A stretch of DNA of 64,000 nt, taken from assembly GCF_030733205.1 (NCBI RefSeq), contig NZ_JASHJL010000018.1, forward strand, positions 35,300 through 99,299, given 5' to 3'. Both the position numbers and the translations under genes were made by a program. Of this stretch, positions 1-9,811 are shown in pieces; positions within the stretch are counted from its first letter, which is position 1; every line of letters begins with the position of its first letter. This DNA comes from Mameliella sp. MMSF_3455 (GTDB lineage: Bacteria; Pseudomonadota; Alphaproteobacteria; Rhodobacterales; Rhodobacteraceae). A model generated the notes under the pieces. It made no database searches. It saw nothing but the letters and a program-made list of their open reading frames with translations, and was not told where the DNA came from.

Positions 1-159
1 CTTGGGCGCGCGGAATTTGCCCGGTTCCTCGCAACCGTCATGGTCGCAGATGCGCGTGGATGTCTCCTGTGCGCCAGTCATGCCCTTCCGTCCGCGCGGG
101 TTTTTCTTTTTCGCGGACTTAACGGACATGTCGAAACCGAAGGGGTCAGGTTTGCTCAT
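1..159 (-). CDS. J-domain (DnaJ-family) protein, N-terminal fragment
   Basis: An ATG at 159 (reverse strand) opens a frame that stays open to the window edge, giving the first 53 residues (MSKPDPFGFDMSVKSAKK..., then a Cys-containing CDHDGC stretch). The J domain itself would lie beyond position 1, so it is not seen. The call rests on the typical N-terminus of alphaproteobacterial J-domain proteins and on the divergent bolA gene 73 bp away, an arrangement common in Rhodobacteraceae. Members are Hsp70 co-chaperones. Truncated only by the window edge. Confidence 0.65.
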   Translation of the reverse strand, partial: MSKPDPFGFDMSVKSAKKKNPRGRKGMTGAQETSTRICDHDGCEEPGKFRAPK

Positions 160-232
160 CTCGCACCTCTTCTCGACTCGGACACCGGAGCATAGACTAT
201 CGCGGAACGAGATACAGGGGGTCCTGCGAAAA

Positions 233-490
233 ATGTCGCGAGCCGATGAAATCCAGATGAAACTAGAGGCGGCCTTTCAGCCGAGCCTGATCGAGGTGCG
301 CAACGACAGCGCGCGCCATGCCGGCCATGCGGGCGACGATGGCAGCGGCGAAAGCCATTTCCACGTCGTGCTGCGCGCGCCGGAACTGGCAGGGAAAAGC
401 CGCATTGCCCGTCACCGGGCCGTGCACAAGGCGCTGGGGCCGGATCTTGTGGCGGAAATCCACGCATTGTCGCTGGACCTCGACGGCTGA
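233..490 (+). CDS. bolA: BolA family protein
   Basis: 85 residues from ATG 233 (MSRADEIQMKLEAAF), the usual size of BolA. The class II KH-like fold is recognisable: N-terminal helix, the segment SHFHVVLRAPELAGKSRIARHRAVHKAL with the conserved FxxL/VxH pattern, and a C-terminal helix ending in HALSLDLDG. BolA proteins pair with monothiol glutaredoxins in [2Fe-2S] cluster handling and iron sensing. A longer in-frame reading upstream lacks coding character and overlaps the divergent J-domain gene, so 233 is preferred. A GC-rich hairpin follows at 526-553. Confidence 0.92.
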   Translation: MSRADEIQMKLEAAFQPSLIEVRNDSARHAGHAGDDGSGESHFHVVLRAPELAGKSRIARHRAVHKALGPDLVAEIHALSLDLDG

Positions 491-525
491 GCTGTGGCCC
501 GCCACGATCAGGGGGGAACGGAAAA

Positions 526-553
526 GGGGCGTGGTCCTTGTGGACCGCGCCCC
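526..553 (+). terminator. Probable bolA terminator hairpin
   Basis: A 12-bp stem (GGGGCGTGGTCC / GGACCGCGCCCC, one G-U pair) with a 4-nt loop lies 35 bp after the bolA stop. It is followed by AACTTTCAG rather than a clean T-run, so it is probable, not certain. Confidence 0.5.
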
Positions 554-852
554 AACTTTCAGTCAACAAACGGATGAAAGCCCCCGTTTCAATCTTTTGC
601 GTGTCGCGCCGATCAATCCTGACGCTCTGGAGATCTATCAACCCCCGGTAACAGAACGTTAACAAATTGCGTTGACGCCACGGCAGTAAGGGATTCCTTA
701 CCTTGGGGCAGGTTGGGTCCTTGCCCGCAAAGACCGGCGTGAGGAAACGCGAAACGCGGCCCCGATGGGCCGCGTCGCATGTTTTGTACAAAATGCGGAA
801 AACGCCGTACAAAACGTACGTTTTGTACATGGCCCAAAGGTCGAAAGACGCC
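554..852. other. Convergent bolA/gatB intergenic region with palindromes
   Basis: No convincing gene is seen between the two convergent stop codons; open frames here lack third-position G/C bias. The notable content is two GTAC-centred palindromes at 782-793 and 807-828, described separately. Confidence 0.6.
782..828. promoter_or_regulatory. Paired GTAC-centred palindromes
   Basis: TTTTGTACAAAA at 782-793 is a perfect 12-bp palindrome. At 807-828 lies a perfect 22-bp palindrome made of GTACAAAACGT and its reverse complement. The half-site TTTTGTAC therefore occurs four times in 47 bp. This is operator-like architecture, but it sits between two 3' ends, with no obvious promoter to control. 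Confidence 0.5.
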
Positions 853-2367
853 TTACAAACCCAGCTTGGCGCTGACGATCTGGTTGACGGCCTTGGGGTT
901 CGCCTTGCCGCCGGTGGCCTTCATGACCTGGCCCACGAACCAACCCGCAAGTTTCGGGTTCTGTTTGGCTTTTTCCACCTGCGCCGGGTTGGCGGCGATG
1001 ATTTCGTCCACCGCCGTTTCGATGGCGCCGGTGTCTGTCACCTGCTTCATGCCGCGCTCTTCGACGATCTTCTCCGGGTCGCCGCCCTCGGTATAGACGA
1101 TCTCGAAGAGGTCCTTGGCGATCTTGCCGCTGATGGCGTCTGACTTGATAAGCCTAATGATTCCGGCCAGTTGAGCGGGATTGACCGGGCTTTCGGTGAT
1201 CTCGGTGTCGTCTTTCTTGAGGCGGCCGAACAGCTCGTTGATGACCCAGTTGGCCGAGAGCTTGCCATCGCCCGAGGCGGTCACGACTTCTTCGAAATAG
1301 GCGGCGTTCACCACCTCTGCGGTCAGCACGCTGGCATCGTATTCCGACAGGCCGAAGTCCTTGACGAACCGCGCCTTTTTCTCGTCCGGCAGTTCCGGCA
1401 GGCTGGCGGCGATGTCGTCCACCCAACCCTGTTCGATTTCCAGCGGAAGCAGGTCGGGGCAGGGGAAGTACCTGTAATCGTGGGCTTCTTCCTTGGACCG
1501 CATGGACCGCGTTTCGCCCTTGTCCGGGTCGTAAAGGCGGGTCTCCTGGACGATTTCTCCGCCTGCCTCGAGAATCCCGATCTGGCGCTTGGCCTCATAG
1601 TCGATGGCCTGCTGGATGAACCGCATCGAGTTCATGTTCTTGATTTCGCAGCGCGTGCCGAGATGCGAAAAATCCTGCGTTTCCATGTACTTCTCGTACT
1701 GTCCCGGCAGGCAGACCGAGACGTTGACGTCGGCCCGAAGGTTGCCGTTCTGCATGTTGCCGTCGCAGGTACCCAGGTAGCGCAGGATCTGCCGCAGCTT
1801 GGCGATATAGGCCGCGGCCTCTTCCGGCCCGCGGATGTCGGGGCGGCTTACGATTTCCATCAGTGCCACGCCGGTCCGGTTCAAATCGACGAAGGACATG
1901 TGCGGATCCATGTCGTGGATCGACTTGCCCGCATCCTGTTCGACGTGGATGCGCTCGACGCGCACCTTGCGGGCAATCCCCGGCTCCATGTCGACGATGA
2001 TTTCCCCCTCACCCACAAGCGGATGATAGAGCTGGGAAATCTGGTAACCTTGCGGCAGGTCGGGGTAAAAGTAGTTCTTGCGGTCGAAGGCGCTGACTAG
2101 GTTGATTTCCGCCTTCAGGCCCAGCCCGGTGCGCACCGCCTGTTCGATGCAGTATTCGTTGATCACGGGCAGCATGCCGGGCATGGCCGCATCCACGAAG
2201 GAGACGTTGGAGTTGGGTTCGGCACCGAATTTGGTCGAGGCGCCCGAGAACAGCTTGGCCTGGCTGGCCACCTGCGCGTGCACCTCCATCCCGATGACCA
2301 GCTCCCAGTCGTGCTTGGCCCCGGCGATCACCTTGGGTTTGGGCGCTTCATAGGTCAGATCCAGCAT
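853..2367 (-). CDS. gatB: Aspartyl/glutamyl-tRNA(Asn/Gln) amidotransferase subunit B
   Basis: 504 residues beginning [13 protein letters not shown]; an AGGA motif lies 6 nt before this ATG, which favours it over the ATG four codons upstream. GatB binds the mischarged Glu-tRNA(Gln)/Asp-tRNA(Asn) and activates the carboxylate inside the GatCAB complex. Family marks are [10 protein letters not shown], the [15 protein letters not shown] segment, the [19 protein letters not shown] block, and a C-terminal YqeY-like helical domain ending in the helix [16 protein letters not shown]. gatA and gatC are not in the window. Confidence 0.97.
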   Translation of the reverse strand: MLDLTYEAPKPKVIAGAKHDWELVIGMEVHAQVASQAKLFSGASTKFGAEPNSNVSFVDAAMPGMLPVINEYCIEQAVRTGLGLKAEINLVSAFDRKNYFYPDLPQGYQISQLYHPLVGEGEIIVDMEPGIARKVRVERIHVEQDAGKSIHDMDPHMSFVDLNRTGVALMEIVSRPDIRGPEEAAAYIAKLRQILRYLGTCDGNMQNGNLRADVNVSVCLPGQYEKYMETQDFSHLGTRCEIKNMNSMRFIQQAIDYEAKRQIGILEAGGEIVQETRLYDPDKGETRSMRSKEEAHDYRYFPCPDLLPLEIEQGWVDDIAASLPELPDEKKARFVKDFGLSEYDASVLTAEVVNAAYFEEVVTASGDGKLSANWVINELFGRLKKDDTEITESPVNPAQLAGIIRLIKSDAISGKIAKDLFEIVYTEGGDPEKIVEERGMKQVTDTGAIETAVDEIIAANPAQVEKAKQNPKLAGWFVGQVMKATGGKANPKAVNQIVSAKLGL

Positions 2368-2438
2368 GGCGGTCCTCATCGGAAAACGGGTTGCCGAGCG
2401 GTCTAGAACAGCGCGGGGCAGGGGGCAAGGCCCGCCCG

Positions 2439-3671
2439 TCAGTCCTCCTTGATCATCCGCATTCCATCCGGCCCGAAGTGCAGCCGCCGACCCGTGTCCA
2501 GCGCGGGGGCATAGAACTCTGCCAGGCAGTCCAGCGCACGCGCCTCGCCCGGATGGGCCGCGTGGTGGTGCGGCGTTCCGCCTGTCTGGCGTTCAGGAAC
2601 CTTGGCCCAGATCTCGGGGTGCAACTCACGCAGGTGATCCTGCGCAATCCAGCCCAGGCAATCCGCGACCCGGCGCCGCGTGCTGCCCGCCGGGGTCGGC
2701 CCGCCCAGCGTGTGCCCGATCAGGGCGGCCATCCGGTTGGCCATGTCCTGCGTCGGATGACGCGTCAGAATGTCGTGCAGCCCTTCCACGAAGAGCTCGG
2801 AATCAAGTCGGGCAAAAGCGCCGGCCTCCTTGCAGAGCGCGCCAAGGTAGATCCAGGCATAGCCGCCGCTGCCCCAGAGATCGCCGGTCCGCGCCGCGGT
2901 GCGGCGGGCCTGCGCATCCAGCTGTTCCCAGCTGCCAAAGCGCGTGGGGCGCAGGGCCTTGCCGAACTGCCACATGTGCCAGGGGTTGCCGGGGTCGAGA
3001 TCGATCAGATCCTCGAAATCGTCGGCCACGCGGTCCCGCGGCGCCGGGTCCGCCTCCAGCACCGCGCAACGCACCACCGCCCAGAGCGGTGATTGATGTT
3101 CGAAGGGGTCGAACCGGTCGTTCAGTCGCGTTGCGGTGGCCATATGCCGGGCAAAAGCTTTCTGACGGTCGGTCGCGGGGGCTGTTGCATCGTCGGCGGC
3201 GCGCCAGGCACGAGCGGTCTCGACATGAACCGTCGCGACGATCTGGGCGATCACAGGGCAGGCGGGCATCTCGGCCAGCAAGGGGTCCAGCGAGGCGACG
3301 GTTGCCTGTACCTCGCGCTGTTGGCCCCGGTTGATCGCCTCGGCGATGGCCGCGGTCACGTCGCGGCGCGCGCCCTCGGCCAGCATCGACGCGGCCGAGC
3401 GCAGTCCCGGCGTCAGGCGCCGCTCGGCCTCTGCCGTGGCGATTTCCGTGCCGAGCTGTTCCCAGTCCTCCTGCCGGGCCAGGAACTGCCCGCGTGCGCG
3501 AAGATGCTCACAGGCCAGCGCATCGGGGCCGGGATCGCACAGGGGGAGGTGGACCGGCGGATGCCGAGGCGCCGGGGGTTTCGTGGCCGGGATGGTGGCG
3601 GGGATCGCCAAACGGGGCGACAAACGAGCGCGTACGGCGCGTACCGAGGGAAACAGGTGATGTATCGTCAT
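2439..3671 (-). CDS. Conserved hypothetical protein, 410 aa
   Basis: I do not recognise a named family. The start chosen is ATG 3671 ([13 protein letters not shown]) with GAGG just upstream; the open frame continues further but without coding bias. The protein is soluble and largely helical, with a Pro-rich stretch near residues 30-50 and a Trp/Gly-rich central segment ([27 protein letters not shown]). Repeated helix pairs suggest a TPR-like or alpha-solenoid fold, which is inference only. It stands alone between gatB and a divergent SLT-fold gene. No signal peptide is seen. Confidence 0.7.
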   Translation of the reverse strand: MTIHHLFPSVRAVRARLSPRLAIPATIPATKPPAPRHPPVHLPLCDPGPDALACEHLRARGQFLARQEDWEQLGTEIATAEAERRLTPGLRSAASMLAEGARRDVTAAIAEAINRGQQREVQATVASLDPLLAEMPACPVIAQIVATVHVETARAWRAADDATAPATDRQKAFARHMATATRLNDRFDPFEHQSPLWAVVRCAVLEADPAPRDRVADDFEDLIDLDPGNPWHMWQFGKALRPTRFGSWEQLDAQARRTAARTGDLWGSGGYAWIYLGALCKEAGAFARLDSELFVEGLHDILTRHPTQDMANRMAALIGHTLGGPTPAGSTRRRVADCLGWIAQDHLRELHPEIWAKVPERQTGGTPHHHAAHPGEARALDCLAEFYAPALDTGRRLHFGPDGMRMIKED

Positions 3672-3914
3672 GACCTCAAACTGCCCGCGATTCGCGGCCA
3701 AAATCCGGCGGCTTGCGGGAATTGCGCTGTCTTTCTGCCGGCGAAGGCCGGGCTTTGGTGCCGGGCGGGGGACAACATGTTGCGGGCGGGCGAACAGTGC
3801 ATCGCCAAGGCTGGGGCGATTGGCAGAGATCCGCCTTGTTTTTCGGTGGTTCATGGCCCTGCGGCGGCAGCTACGCTTGCAACGTTCAGCGCCCCGGGCG
3901 ACATTTCAGGACAA

Positions 3915-4676
3915 ATGAAAAAAGCTGCTGCCATTCTTTGCGGTCTCGCCCTTGCGGGTCAGGCTGCTTTCGCCAATCCCGATCCCGCCGGGGCCGTTGC
4001 CCTGCATGCGCCGCTCAGCCCACCCGCGGCGGAGATCTCGCGCCTCGCGGTTCCAGAGTCCTTGCGGCCCAAGGCGCGCAAGACGATCGTCGTGCCCAAG
4101 GCGCGCTGGGACAATATCGAGGGCAGCCGTAGCTGGAGCATCGCGGCCCTGCGGGGGTTGCGTGCGCAGGCCAGCCAATTGCCGGACCTCGTGCCGCGTG
4201 ACATCGCCGAGTACTGTCCTGCCTATCCCAGTGCAGGCCGCACCCAAAGAGAGGCCTTCTGGGTCGGGTTGATCTCGGCCCTCGCCTGGCACGAAAGCAC
4301 CCATCGCCCCTGGGCCGTGGGCGGTGGCGGGCGCTGGTTCGGGCTGGTACAGATCTATCCACCGACCGCGCGCTTTTACAAATGCAAGGCGCGCAGTGGC
4401 GCGGCGTTGAAAGACCCCGAGGACAACCTGTCCTGTGCGCTGCGGATCATGGCGGTCACCGTGCCGCGCGACAAGGTCATAAGCCGCGGCATGCGGGGTG
4501 TGGCGGCGGATTGGGGGCCGTTCCATTCCCGGCGCAAGCGCGAGGACATCAAGTCCTGGACACGGTCGCAAAGCTATTGCACGGGCCTTGCGCGGTCACT
4601 GCGCCCTGTTCTACGCCCCGAGGGGCTGGGCCCTGTCCAGGACGTCGCGGACGCCCCGGTGCCGGCAGAGGACTGA
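3915..4676 (+). CDS. Secreted lytic transglycosylase SLT-fold protein
   Basis: 253 residues from ATG 3915, with a CAGGA ribosome site upstream and a clear signal peptide (MKKAAAILCGLALAGQAAFA). The lysozyme-like part runs from about residue 95 to 215: Glu127 in ALAWHESTH fits the catalytic acid, and GLVQIYPPT at 143-151 fits the GLMQ motif of SLT domains. A periplasmic role in peptidoglycan cleavage is inferred from family. Four Cys in the mature part could form disulfides. The stop lies 3 bp from that of the convergent acyltransferase gene. Confidence 0.82.
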   Translation: MKKAAAILCGLALAGQAAFANPDPAGAVALHAPLSPPAAEISRLAVPESLRPKARKTIVVPKARWDNIEGSRSWSIAALRGLRAQASQLPDLVPRDIAEYCPAYPSAGRTQREAFWVGLISALAWHESTHRPWAVGGGGRWFGLVQIYPPTARFYKCKARSGAALKDPEDNLSCALRIMAVTVPRDKVISRGMRGVAADWGPFHSRRKREDIKSWTRSQSYCTGLARSLRPVLRPEGLGPVQDVADAPVPAED

Positions 4677-4679
4677 GGC

Positions 4680-5579
4680 TCAGGCCTTCAGCCAGCTGGG
4701 CCGGCGCGTCGCATCCACCAGCGACACCGCCGGTGCCTTGGGTCCCCCCAGGGCAAGGGTTGCCCGGCGCAGCATCTCGATCCCGTCCTCGGACTTGGCT
4801 GGCAGCGCCTTGGGAGAGATCGCCTCGCCCACGGTGATGCGGTAGGGCTGGCGGGCCTTGTTCAGCGTTTCGTAGAACAGGGTGATGTCGCGCAGCGTCG
4901 GGTGCAGCAGGTCGAACAGGTAGAACAGAACCGAGTTGCGGGCCCGGATGTTCACCGGGATGACCGGCAGGTCGAACTTGCGCGCGATCATCGCCGCGCT
5001 GGCCATCCAGGGCCGTTCATGCAGAGACAGACCGCGCCGTTTCGCCAAGCGGCCCGAGGGGAAGATGACACCCAGCCGGCCTTCATCCACCGCCTTGCGG
5101 GTATAGGCCATTGTCTCGCGTGTCTTGCCGTGGCTGCGCTTTTCCTTGCGCCATTCGACGGGGGCGATCATCTCGGCGTATTGCGGCAGGACGCGCATGA
5201 TGTCGTGATTGGCAAAGTAATAGGTATCGCGCCGGATCTTGCCGATGACATGATGCAGCATGATCCCGTCGGCGATGCCGGTCGGATGGTTCGACACGAT
5301 CAGTGCCGGCCCCTGTCGCGGCACGTTCTCAAGCCCCGTGAACTCCAGGTCCTTGGCCAGCATCTCGGCCATGACCTGCATGATCTGGTCAGCGGTCATG
5401 TCCTTGACGAGGGTCCCGATCTCGATGGTCTTTTCATACCCCAACATGCGGTTCAGCACGGCCCGGGCAGGCCGGACAACCGGAGAACTGGAAAACAACC
5501 AGGGCGCGCGTTCGGCGATCAGCGGGTCGATGCGGTCTTTCATTCTAGCCCCAAGATCATAATTTAGTGACACTTCCAT
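4680..5579 (-). CDS. PlsC-like lysophospholipid acyltransferase family protein
   Basis: 299 residues. The acyltransferase signature is seen as SNHPTGIADG (His98 and Asp104, a slightly stretched HX4D-type motif) and FPSGR with following basic residues (family motif III). Such enzymes transfer acyl groups to lysophospholipids or related amphiphiles at the inner membrane. The substrate cannot be read from sequence. ATG 5579 is used; an internal ATG at 5543 preceded by GGGG is a plausible shorter start. Convergent with the SLT-fold gene. Confidence 0.8.
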   Translation of the reverse strand: MEVSLNYDLGARMKDRIDPLIAERAPWLFSSSPVVRPARAVLNRMLGYEKTIEIGTLVKDMTADQIMQVMAEMLAKDLEFTGLENVPRQGPALIVSNHPTGIADGIMLHHVIGKIRRDTYYFANHDIMRVLPQYAEMIAPVEWRKEKRSHGKTRETMAYTRKAVDEGRLGVIFPSGRLAKRRGLSLHERPWMASAAMIARKFDLPVIPVNIRARNSVLFYLFDLLHPTLRDITLFYETLNKARQPYRITVGEAISPKALPAKSEDGIEMLRRATLALGGPKAPAVSLVDATRRPSWLKA

Positions 5580-5812
5580 GACGGGCGCGCCTCTTACATG
5601 AGCAGTTTACACCACAGCTGCGGCGGGTGCACGCCCATGACATAGGGTTTCGGCGATGGCTTGCCATTCGGCGGTCCAGATAGCGGGGTGTCGTTGCCGG
5701 TTTCAGGCCTGTCTGTCCTTGGAAAAGCTAGGGTCAGGGGATGTGGTTCTGGCGGGCTGAGATTGAAATTATTTCAATTAAACAGTATGTTGCGCGACGA
5801 TTTGTTGAGGCG

Positions 5813-6244
5813 TCAGATCAGCCCGAAATGATGCCGCTCCGTCTTGATGTCCCGCGTCTCCAACGCCTTTTGCAGCCGGGGATGTGGCGGCAGGCTGTCC
5901 TGCGGCAGAGTGATGCGGCGCCCGTCATCCAGCACCAGCCGCACCCGGATCGAGAAATCGAGTCGCGTTTCGAAGCGGGCCACTGCGATCCGAGACAACG
6001 CAACCTCGCCCGTTGCCCCGCCCGATCCCCAGCGGAGCATGTTGTCGTCCAATCGCAACCAGGCGCTGCGCCCGGTACTGAAATCGATGAGGGCCGGGAG
6101 GCTGACCAAAAGCAGCGCCCCGACGATCCAGATCGAGGCCTGTAGCACGAACCACAGCGTCATGGCCGCCAGCCAGACCAGCATCAGCACCAGAAAGGCC
6201 CGCAGTGACCGGCCCGAAGAAGCATGTTCCAGGGGGCTGTTCAC
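5813..6244 (-). CDS. Small membrane protein, conserved hypothetical
   Basis: 143 residues from a GTG start that overlaps the stop of the SDR gene (GTGA), implying translational coupling. Two adjacent hydrophobic segments at about residues 17-33 and 37-55 form a likely hairpin, followed by a basic cytoplasmic beta-rich part with RFETRLDFSIRVRLVLDDGRRITLP. This resembles the layout of small PH-like membrane proteins, but I cannot assign a family. Confidence 0.7.
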   Translation of the reverse strand: MNSPLEHASSGRSLRAFLVLMLVWLAAMTLWFVLQASIWIVGALLLVSLPALIDFSTGRSAWLRLDDNMLRWGSGGATGEVALSRIAVARFETRLDFSIRVRLVLDDGRRITLPQDSLPPHPRLQKALETRDIKTERHHFGLI

Positions 6245-6984
6245 CGTCCCCCCGACACGTCGAGGATGGAACGGGTGACATAGGAGGCCCGCTCGGACAG
6301 CAGCCAGAGGATCGCCTCGGCGCATTCCTCGGTCGTGCCGGCGCGCCGCATGGGCGTGGTCGGGGCCAGCCGTTCCAGCCGGTCGGGCTGGCCGCCCTTG
6401 GCGTGGATATCCGTTTCGATCAGACCGGGGCGGATGGCGTTGACGCGGATCCCCTCTGGCGCCAATTCATCGGCAAGTCCCAGGGTGAATGTGTCGATGG
6501 CGCCCTTGCTGGCCGCATAATCGACGTACTGGTGGGCCGACCCCAATCGCGCGGCCATCGAAGAGATGTTCACGATCCCGCCCCCCATGCCCCATTCGCG
6601 CATCAGGCCGACGGTCTGCCGGGCGACCTCGATCGCGCCGAAAACATTGACGGCAAAGACTTTCTGAACCCGTTCGGGCGTCAGGTCTTCAATGCTGCCG
6701 TGGGGAGAGACGATGCCGGCGTTGTTGACCAGTCCGACCGGGCCGGGCTTCAGCTCGCGCAGCTTGGCAAACATCTTCTCGATGGCCTTGGGCTTGGAGA
6801 CATCCGCCTGCACAAGGTAGGCCTGTGCCCCCATGCTTTCGACCATCGCCGCGGTCGTTTCGGCCCCGGCCTTGTCCTGGCCGTAATGGACGACGATCCG
6901 CTGCCAGCCCGAAAAGGCCGCCATGCGCGCGGTGGCCGCACCGATCCCGGCGCTGGCGCCGGTGATGATCAGCGCGCCGTTCAT
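6241..6984 (-). CDS. SDR family NAD(P)-dependent oxidoreductase
   Basis: 247 residues, the normal length of a classical short-chain dehydrogenase. The Rossmann motif TGASAGIG is at 8-15, NNAG at 87-90, the catalytic Ser near 141 (NISSM), and YAASK with Tyr156 and Lys160; RPGLIETDIHA follows. The sequence is of the FabG/glucose-1-dehydrogenase type. The actual substrate is unknown. It is the upstream member of a two-gene unit with the small membrane protein. Confidence 0.93.
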   Translation of the reverse strand: MNGALIITGASAGIGAATARMAAFSGWQRIVVHYGQDKAGAETTAAMVESMGAQAYLVQADVSKPKAIEKMFAKLRELKPGPVGLVNNAGIVSPHGSIEDLTPERVQKVFAVNVFGAIEVARQTVGLMREWGMGGGIVNISSMAARLGSAHQYVDYAASKGAIDTFTLGLADELAPEGIRVNAIRPGLIETDIHAKGGQPDRLERLAPTTPMRRAGTTEECAEAILWLLSERASYVTRSILDVSGGR

Positions 6985-7169
6985 GCGCGGAGTGTCCGGG
7001 CGGAAAAGAGTGGGGACGGCCTGCGGCCGGCAATAGTTAGGACAGGGCGCATCGCGGTCTCCGGAGTGGTTCGGCCTCAGGCTATCGCGGTTTTGGCGCG
7101 GGCCACAAGATTGCTTGCGTGCCCGGCGCCGTTCTTGCCGGCAAAAGCCGTTTCAGCCGCCGCGCAGGC

Positions 7170-9722
7170 TCAGGCGCCCAGGATGCGCGCCACCATCTCG
7201 CCTGTGTCGCGGCTCAGCTTGGGTTTGGCCTGCAGGCGTTCCAGTTGCGCTCGCATCAAGTCCTGGCGGTCCGCGTCGTAGCGTTTCCAGGTCTGGAAGG
7301 CCGAGGTCATGCGCGCCGTGGTCTGCGGATTCAGGTCATCGAGGCGGATCAGCCAGTCGGTGAGCAGGGCATAGCCCGCGCCGTCCTTGCGATGGAACCC
7401 GGCGTGGCTCATGGCCACAGAACCCATGACCGCGCGGAACCGGTTGGGGTTTTTCCAGTCGAAATCCGGATGCCCGGTCAGCGCCTCGGCGCGCGGAACC
7501 ACGTTGTCCGGCGCGGTCATCCCGATCTGCAGCCCGAACCACTTGTCCATGACCAGCCGGTCACCCTTCCACTGCTGTTCGAAAGAGGCGAGCGCCTCTG
7601 TATCCTTGCCAGCCCGCACCAGTTGCCCCAGCGCCGAAAGTTGCAGCGTCATGTTGTCGGCCCCGGCGAATTGCTCCTCCGCCGCCTTGCCGCCATCCAG
7701 TTGGGTGATCAGCGACAGGGCGGAACCGCCAAGGGCGCGTTTGCCCGATTGCTCGGCGGTCGGCGCAAAAGGCGCGTCCACCCGGCCTTCGGCGGCAAGC
7801 TGAGGCAGCAGGTCGGCCCAGCGTTCCGCCATGACCTGAACCAGCGTTTCCTTGGCCTGCCAGATCGCGTCCGGGTCCGGTGTCACGCCGCGTTCGAACA
7901 GCACCTGCGCCAGTTCCGAATCCGAGGGCCGTCCCATCATCATCGCCCGGAAGGCCGGGTCGAGATCGCGGTCCCGCAAGAGCCTTTCCAGCCCGTCCAG
8001 CCAGGCCAGGTCGGGGCCGGCATCCTCGGTGATCATGGCGATCAGGCTGTCACGGGCCAGCAGGCGAGAGGCCTCCCAACGGTTGAAGGGATCGGTGTCA
8101 TGGGCCAGCAGAAAGGCGCGTTCCTCGCGGCTCTGTTCGCGCTCCAGCACCACGGGGGCGGAAAACTCGCGGTTGATCGAGGGCACCGGCCGCGCGGCCA
8201 ACCCGTCAAAGGAAAAGCTCTGTTCGGCTTGGGTGATTTCCAGAACGCGGGTCGGTACCACCTCGTCGCCGTTGGGATTGAGCAGGCCCACGGCCATGGG
8301 GATGACCTGCGGTTCCTTGACGTCCTGTCCGGGCGTGGGCGGCGTGTGCTGCTTGAAGGTCAGCGTATAGGTTCCGTCGGCCCAATCCTCCGTCACCTCG
8401 ACCCGCGGCGTGCCGGCTTGGCTGTACCAGCGCTTGAACTGCGACAGGTCGCGGCCGGTGGCATCCTCGAAGACCTTGAGCCAATCCTCGATCGTGGCGG
8501 CATCGCCGTCGTGGCGCTCGAAATACAGATCCAGCGCCTTGGCGTAATCCGCATCGCCCACCAGCCGTTTCAGCATGCCGATCACCTCGGCGCCTTTCTC
8601 ATAGACCGTGGCGGTGTAGAAGTTGTTGATCTCCTGAAAACTCTCGGGCCTGACCGGGTGCGCCAGCGGTCCCTGGTCCTCGGGGAACTGGCGCCCGCGC
8701 AGCATGGCAACGTTGTCGATGCGCGCCACCGGGGCCGAACGCACGTCCGCGGTGAACTGCTGGTCGCGGAAGACGGTCAGTCCTTCCTTCAGACACAGCT
8801 GGAACCAGTCGCGGCAGGTGATGCGGTTGCCGGTCCAGTTGTGGAAATACTCATGCGCGATGATCGCCTCGATGCGTTCGAAATTGGCATCGGTCGAGGT
8901 TTCGGGCGAGGCCAGGACGCAGGAGGAGTTGAAGATGTTCAGCCCCTTGTTTTCCATTGCACCCATGTTGAAATCGTCCACGGCGACGATGTTGAAGACG
9001 TCCAGGTCGTATTCTCGGCCATAGACATCCTCGTCCCATTTCATCGACTTCTTCAGCGCCTCCATGCCGAAGGCGCATTTGCCCTCGTCTCCCGGTCGCA
9101 CCCAGATGTTCAGCTTGACCTCCTTGCCCGACCGGGTGGTGAAGCGGTCCGGGTGGTTGACGAGATCGCCGGCAACCAGCGCGAACAGGTAGGCGGGCTT
9201 CGGCCAGGGATCGTGCCACTCGGCCCAGCCCTCGCCCCGGTCGACCGAATTGCCATTCGACAGCAGCACCGGCAAATCCCCCTCGATCCGCACGGAAAAG
9301 ACGCTCATGACGTCGGGGCGGTCGGGGTAATAGGTGATCTTGCGGAATCCTTCGGCCTCGCACTGGGTGCAGTACATGCCGCTGGACATGTACAGCCCCT
9401 CCAGCGCGGTGTTGTCTTCGGGTGCGATTTCCACCTCCGCTTCCCAGAGGAACGGGCCTTCCGGCACGGCACAGCGCAGGCCCTCGGGCGTGACCTCCGG
9501 CGTCACCTCGACCCCGTCGATGGTGGCGCGGATCAGTTTCAGGTCCTCGCCATGCAGAAAGAAGTCCTGTGCCGGGGCCTCGGGGTTGGGCGCGAAATGG
9601 ATCTTCGAGATCACCCGCGTCGACTTGGGCGCAAGGCGAAAGGTCAGGTGCACATCGCTGACCTGCCAGCCGAAAGGAGTGTAGTCCTTGAGATAGATGG
9701 TCTTGGGTGCGGCGTCTTTCAT
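7170..9722 (-). CDS. pepN: Aminopeptidase N (M1 metallopeptidase)
   Basis: 850 residues from ATG 9722, preceded by GAGGA. The M1 marks are GAMEN at 254-258 (binding of the substrate N-terminus) and the zinc motif HEYFH at 290-294 within HEYFHNWTGNR. Length and the all-helical C-terminal third match the proteobacterial alanyl-aminopeptidase PepN, a cytoplasmic enzyme that removes N-terminal residues from peptides. It diverges from the photolyase gene across 89 bp. Confidence 0.96.
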   Translation of the reverse strand: MKDAAPKTIYLKDYTPFGWQVSDVHLTFRLAPKSTRVISKIHFAPNPEAPAQDFFLHGEDLKLIRATIDGVEVTPEVTPEGLRCAVPEGPFLWEAEVEIAPEDNTALEGLYMSSGMYCTQCEAEGFRKITYYPDRPDVMSVFSVRIEGDLPVLLSNGNSVDRGEGWAEWHDPWPKPAYLFALVAGDLVNHPDRFTTRSGKEVKLNIWVRPGDEGKCAFGMEALKKSMKWDEDVYGREYDLDVFNIVAVDDFNMGAMENKGLNIFNSSCVLASPETSTDANFERIEAIIAHEYFHNWTGNRITCRDWFQLCLKEGLTVFRDQQFTADVRSAPVARIDNVAMLRGRQFPEDQGPLAHPVRPESFQEINNFYTATVYEKGAEVIGMLKRLVGDADYAKALDLYFERHDGDAATIEDWLKVFEDATGRDLSQFKRWYSQAGTPRVEVTEDWADGTYTLTFKQHTPPTPGQDVKEPQVIPMAVGLLNPNGDEVVPTRVLEITQAEQSFSFDGLAARPVPSINREFSAPVVLEREQSREERAFLLAHDTDPFNRWEASRLLARDSLIAMITEDAGPDLAWLDGLERLLRDRDLDPAFRAMMMGRPSDSELAQVLFERGVTPDPDAIWQAKETLVQVMAERWADLLPQLAAEGRVDAPFAPTAEQSGKRALGGSALSLITQLDGGKAAEEQFAGADNMTLQLSALGQLVRAGKDTEALASFEQQWKGDRLVMDKWFGLQIGMTAPDNVVPRAEALTGHPDFDWKNPNRFRAVMGSVAMSHAGFHRKDGAGYALLTDWLIRLDDLNPQTTARMTSAFQTWKRYDADRQDLMRAQLERLQAKPKLSRDTGEMVARILGA

Positions 9723-9811
9723 CGGGTCCTCGCGGGGCTGGAAGCTGTTGGCCGTGACCCTAGGTCGGAGCCGAGGGGGCTGCAATGGCACCGCCGCCGA
9801 AAGGAGACCTG

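Noticed and set aside
156..830. 224-codon minus-strand frame across bolA
   Set aside because: It overlaps bolA and the palindromes, shows no codon bias and is a shadow of the real gene and intergenic DNA.
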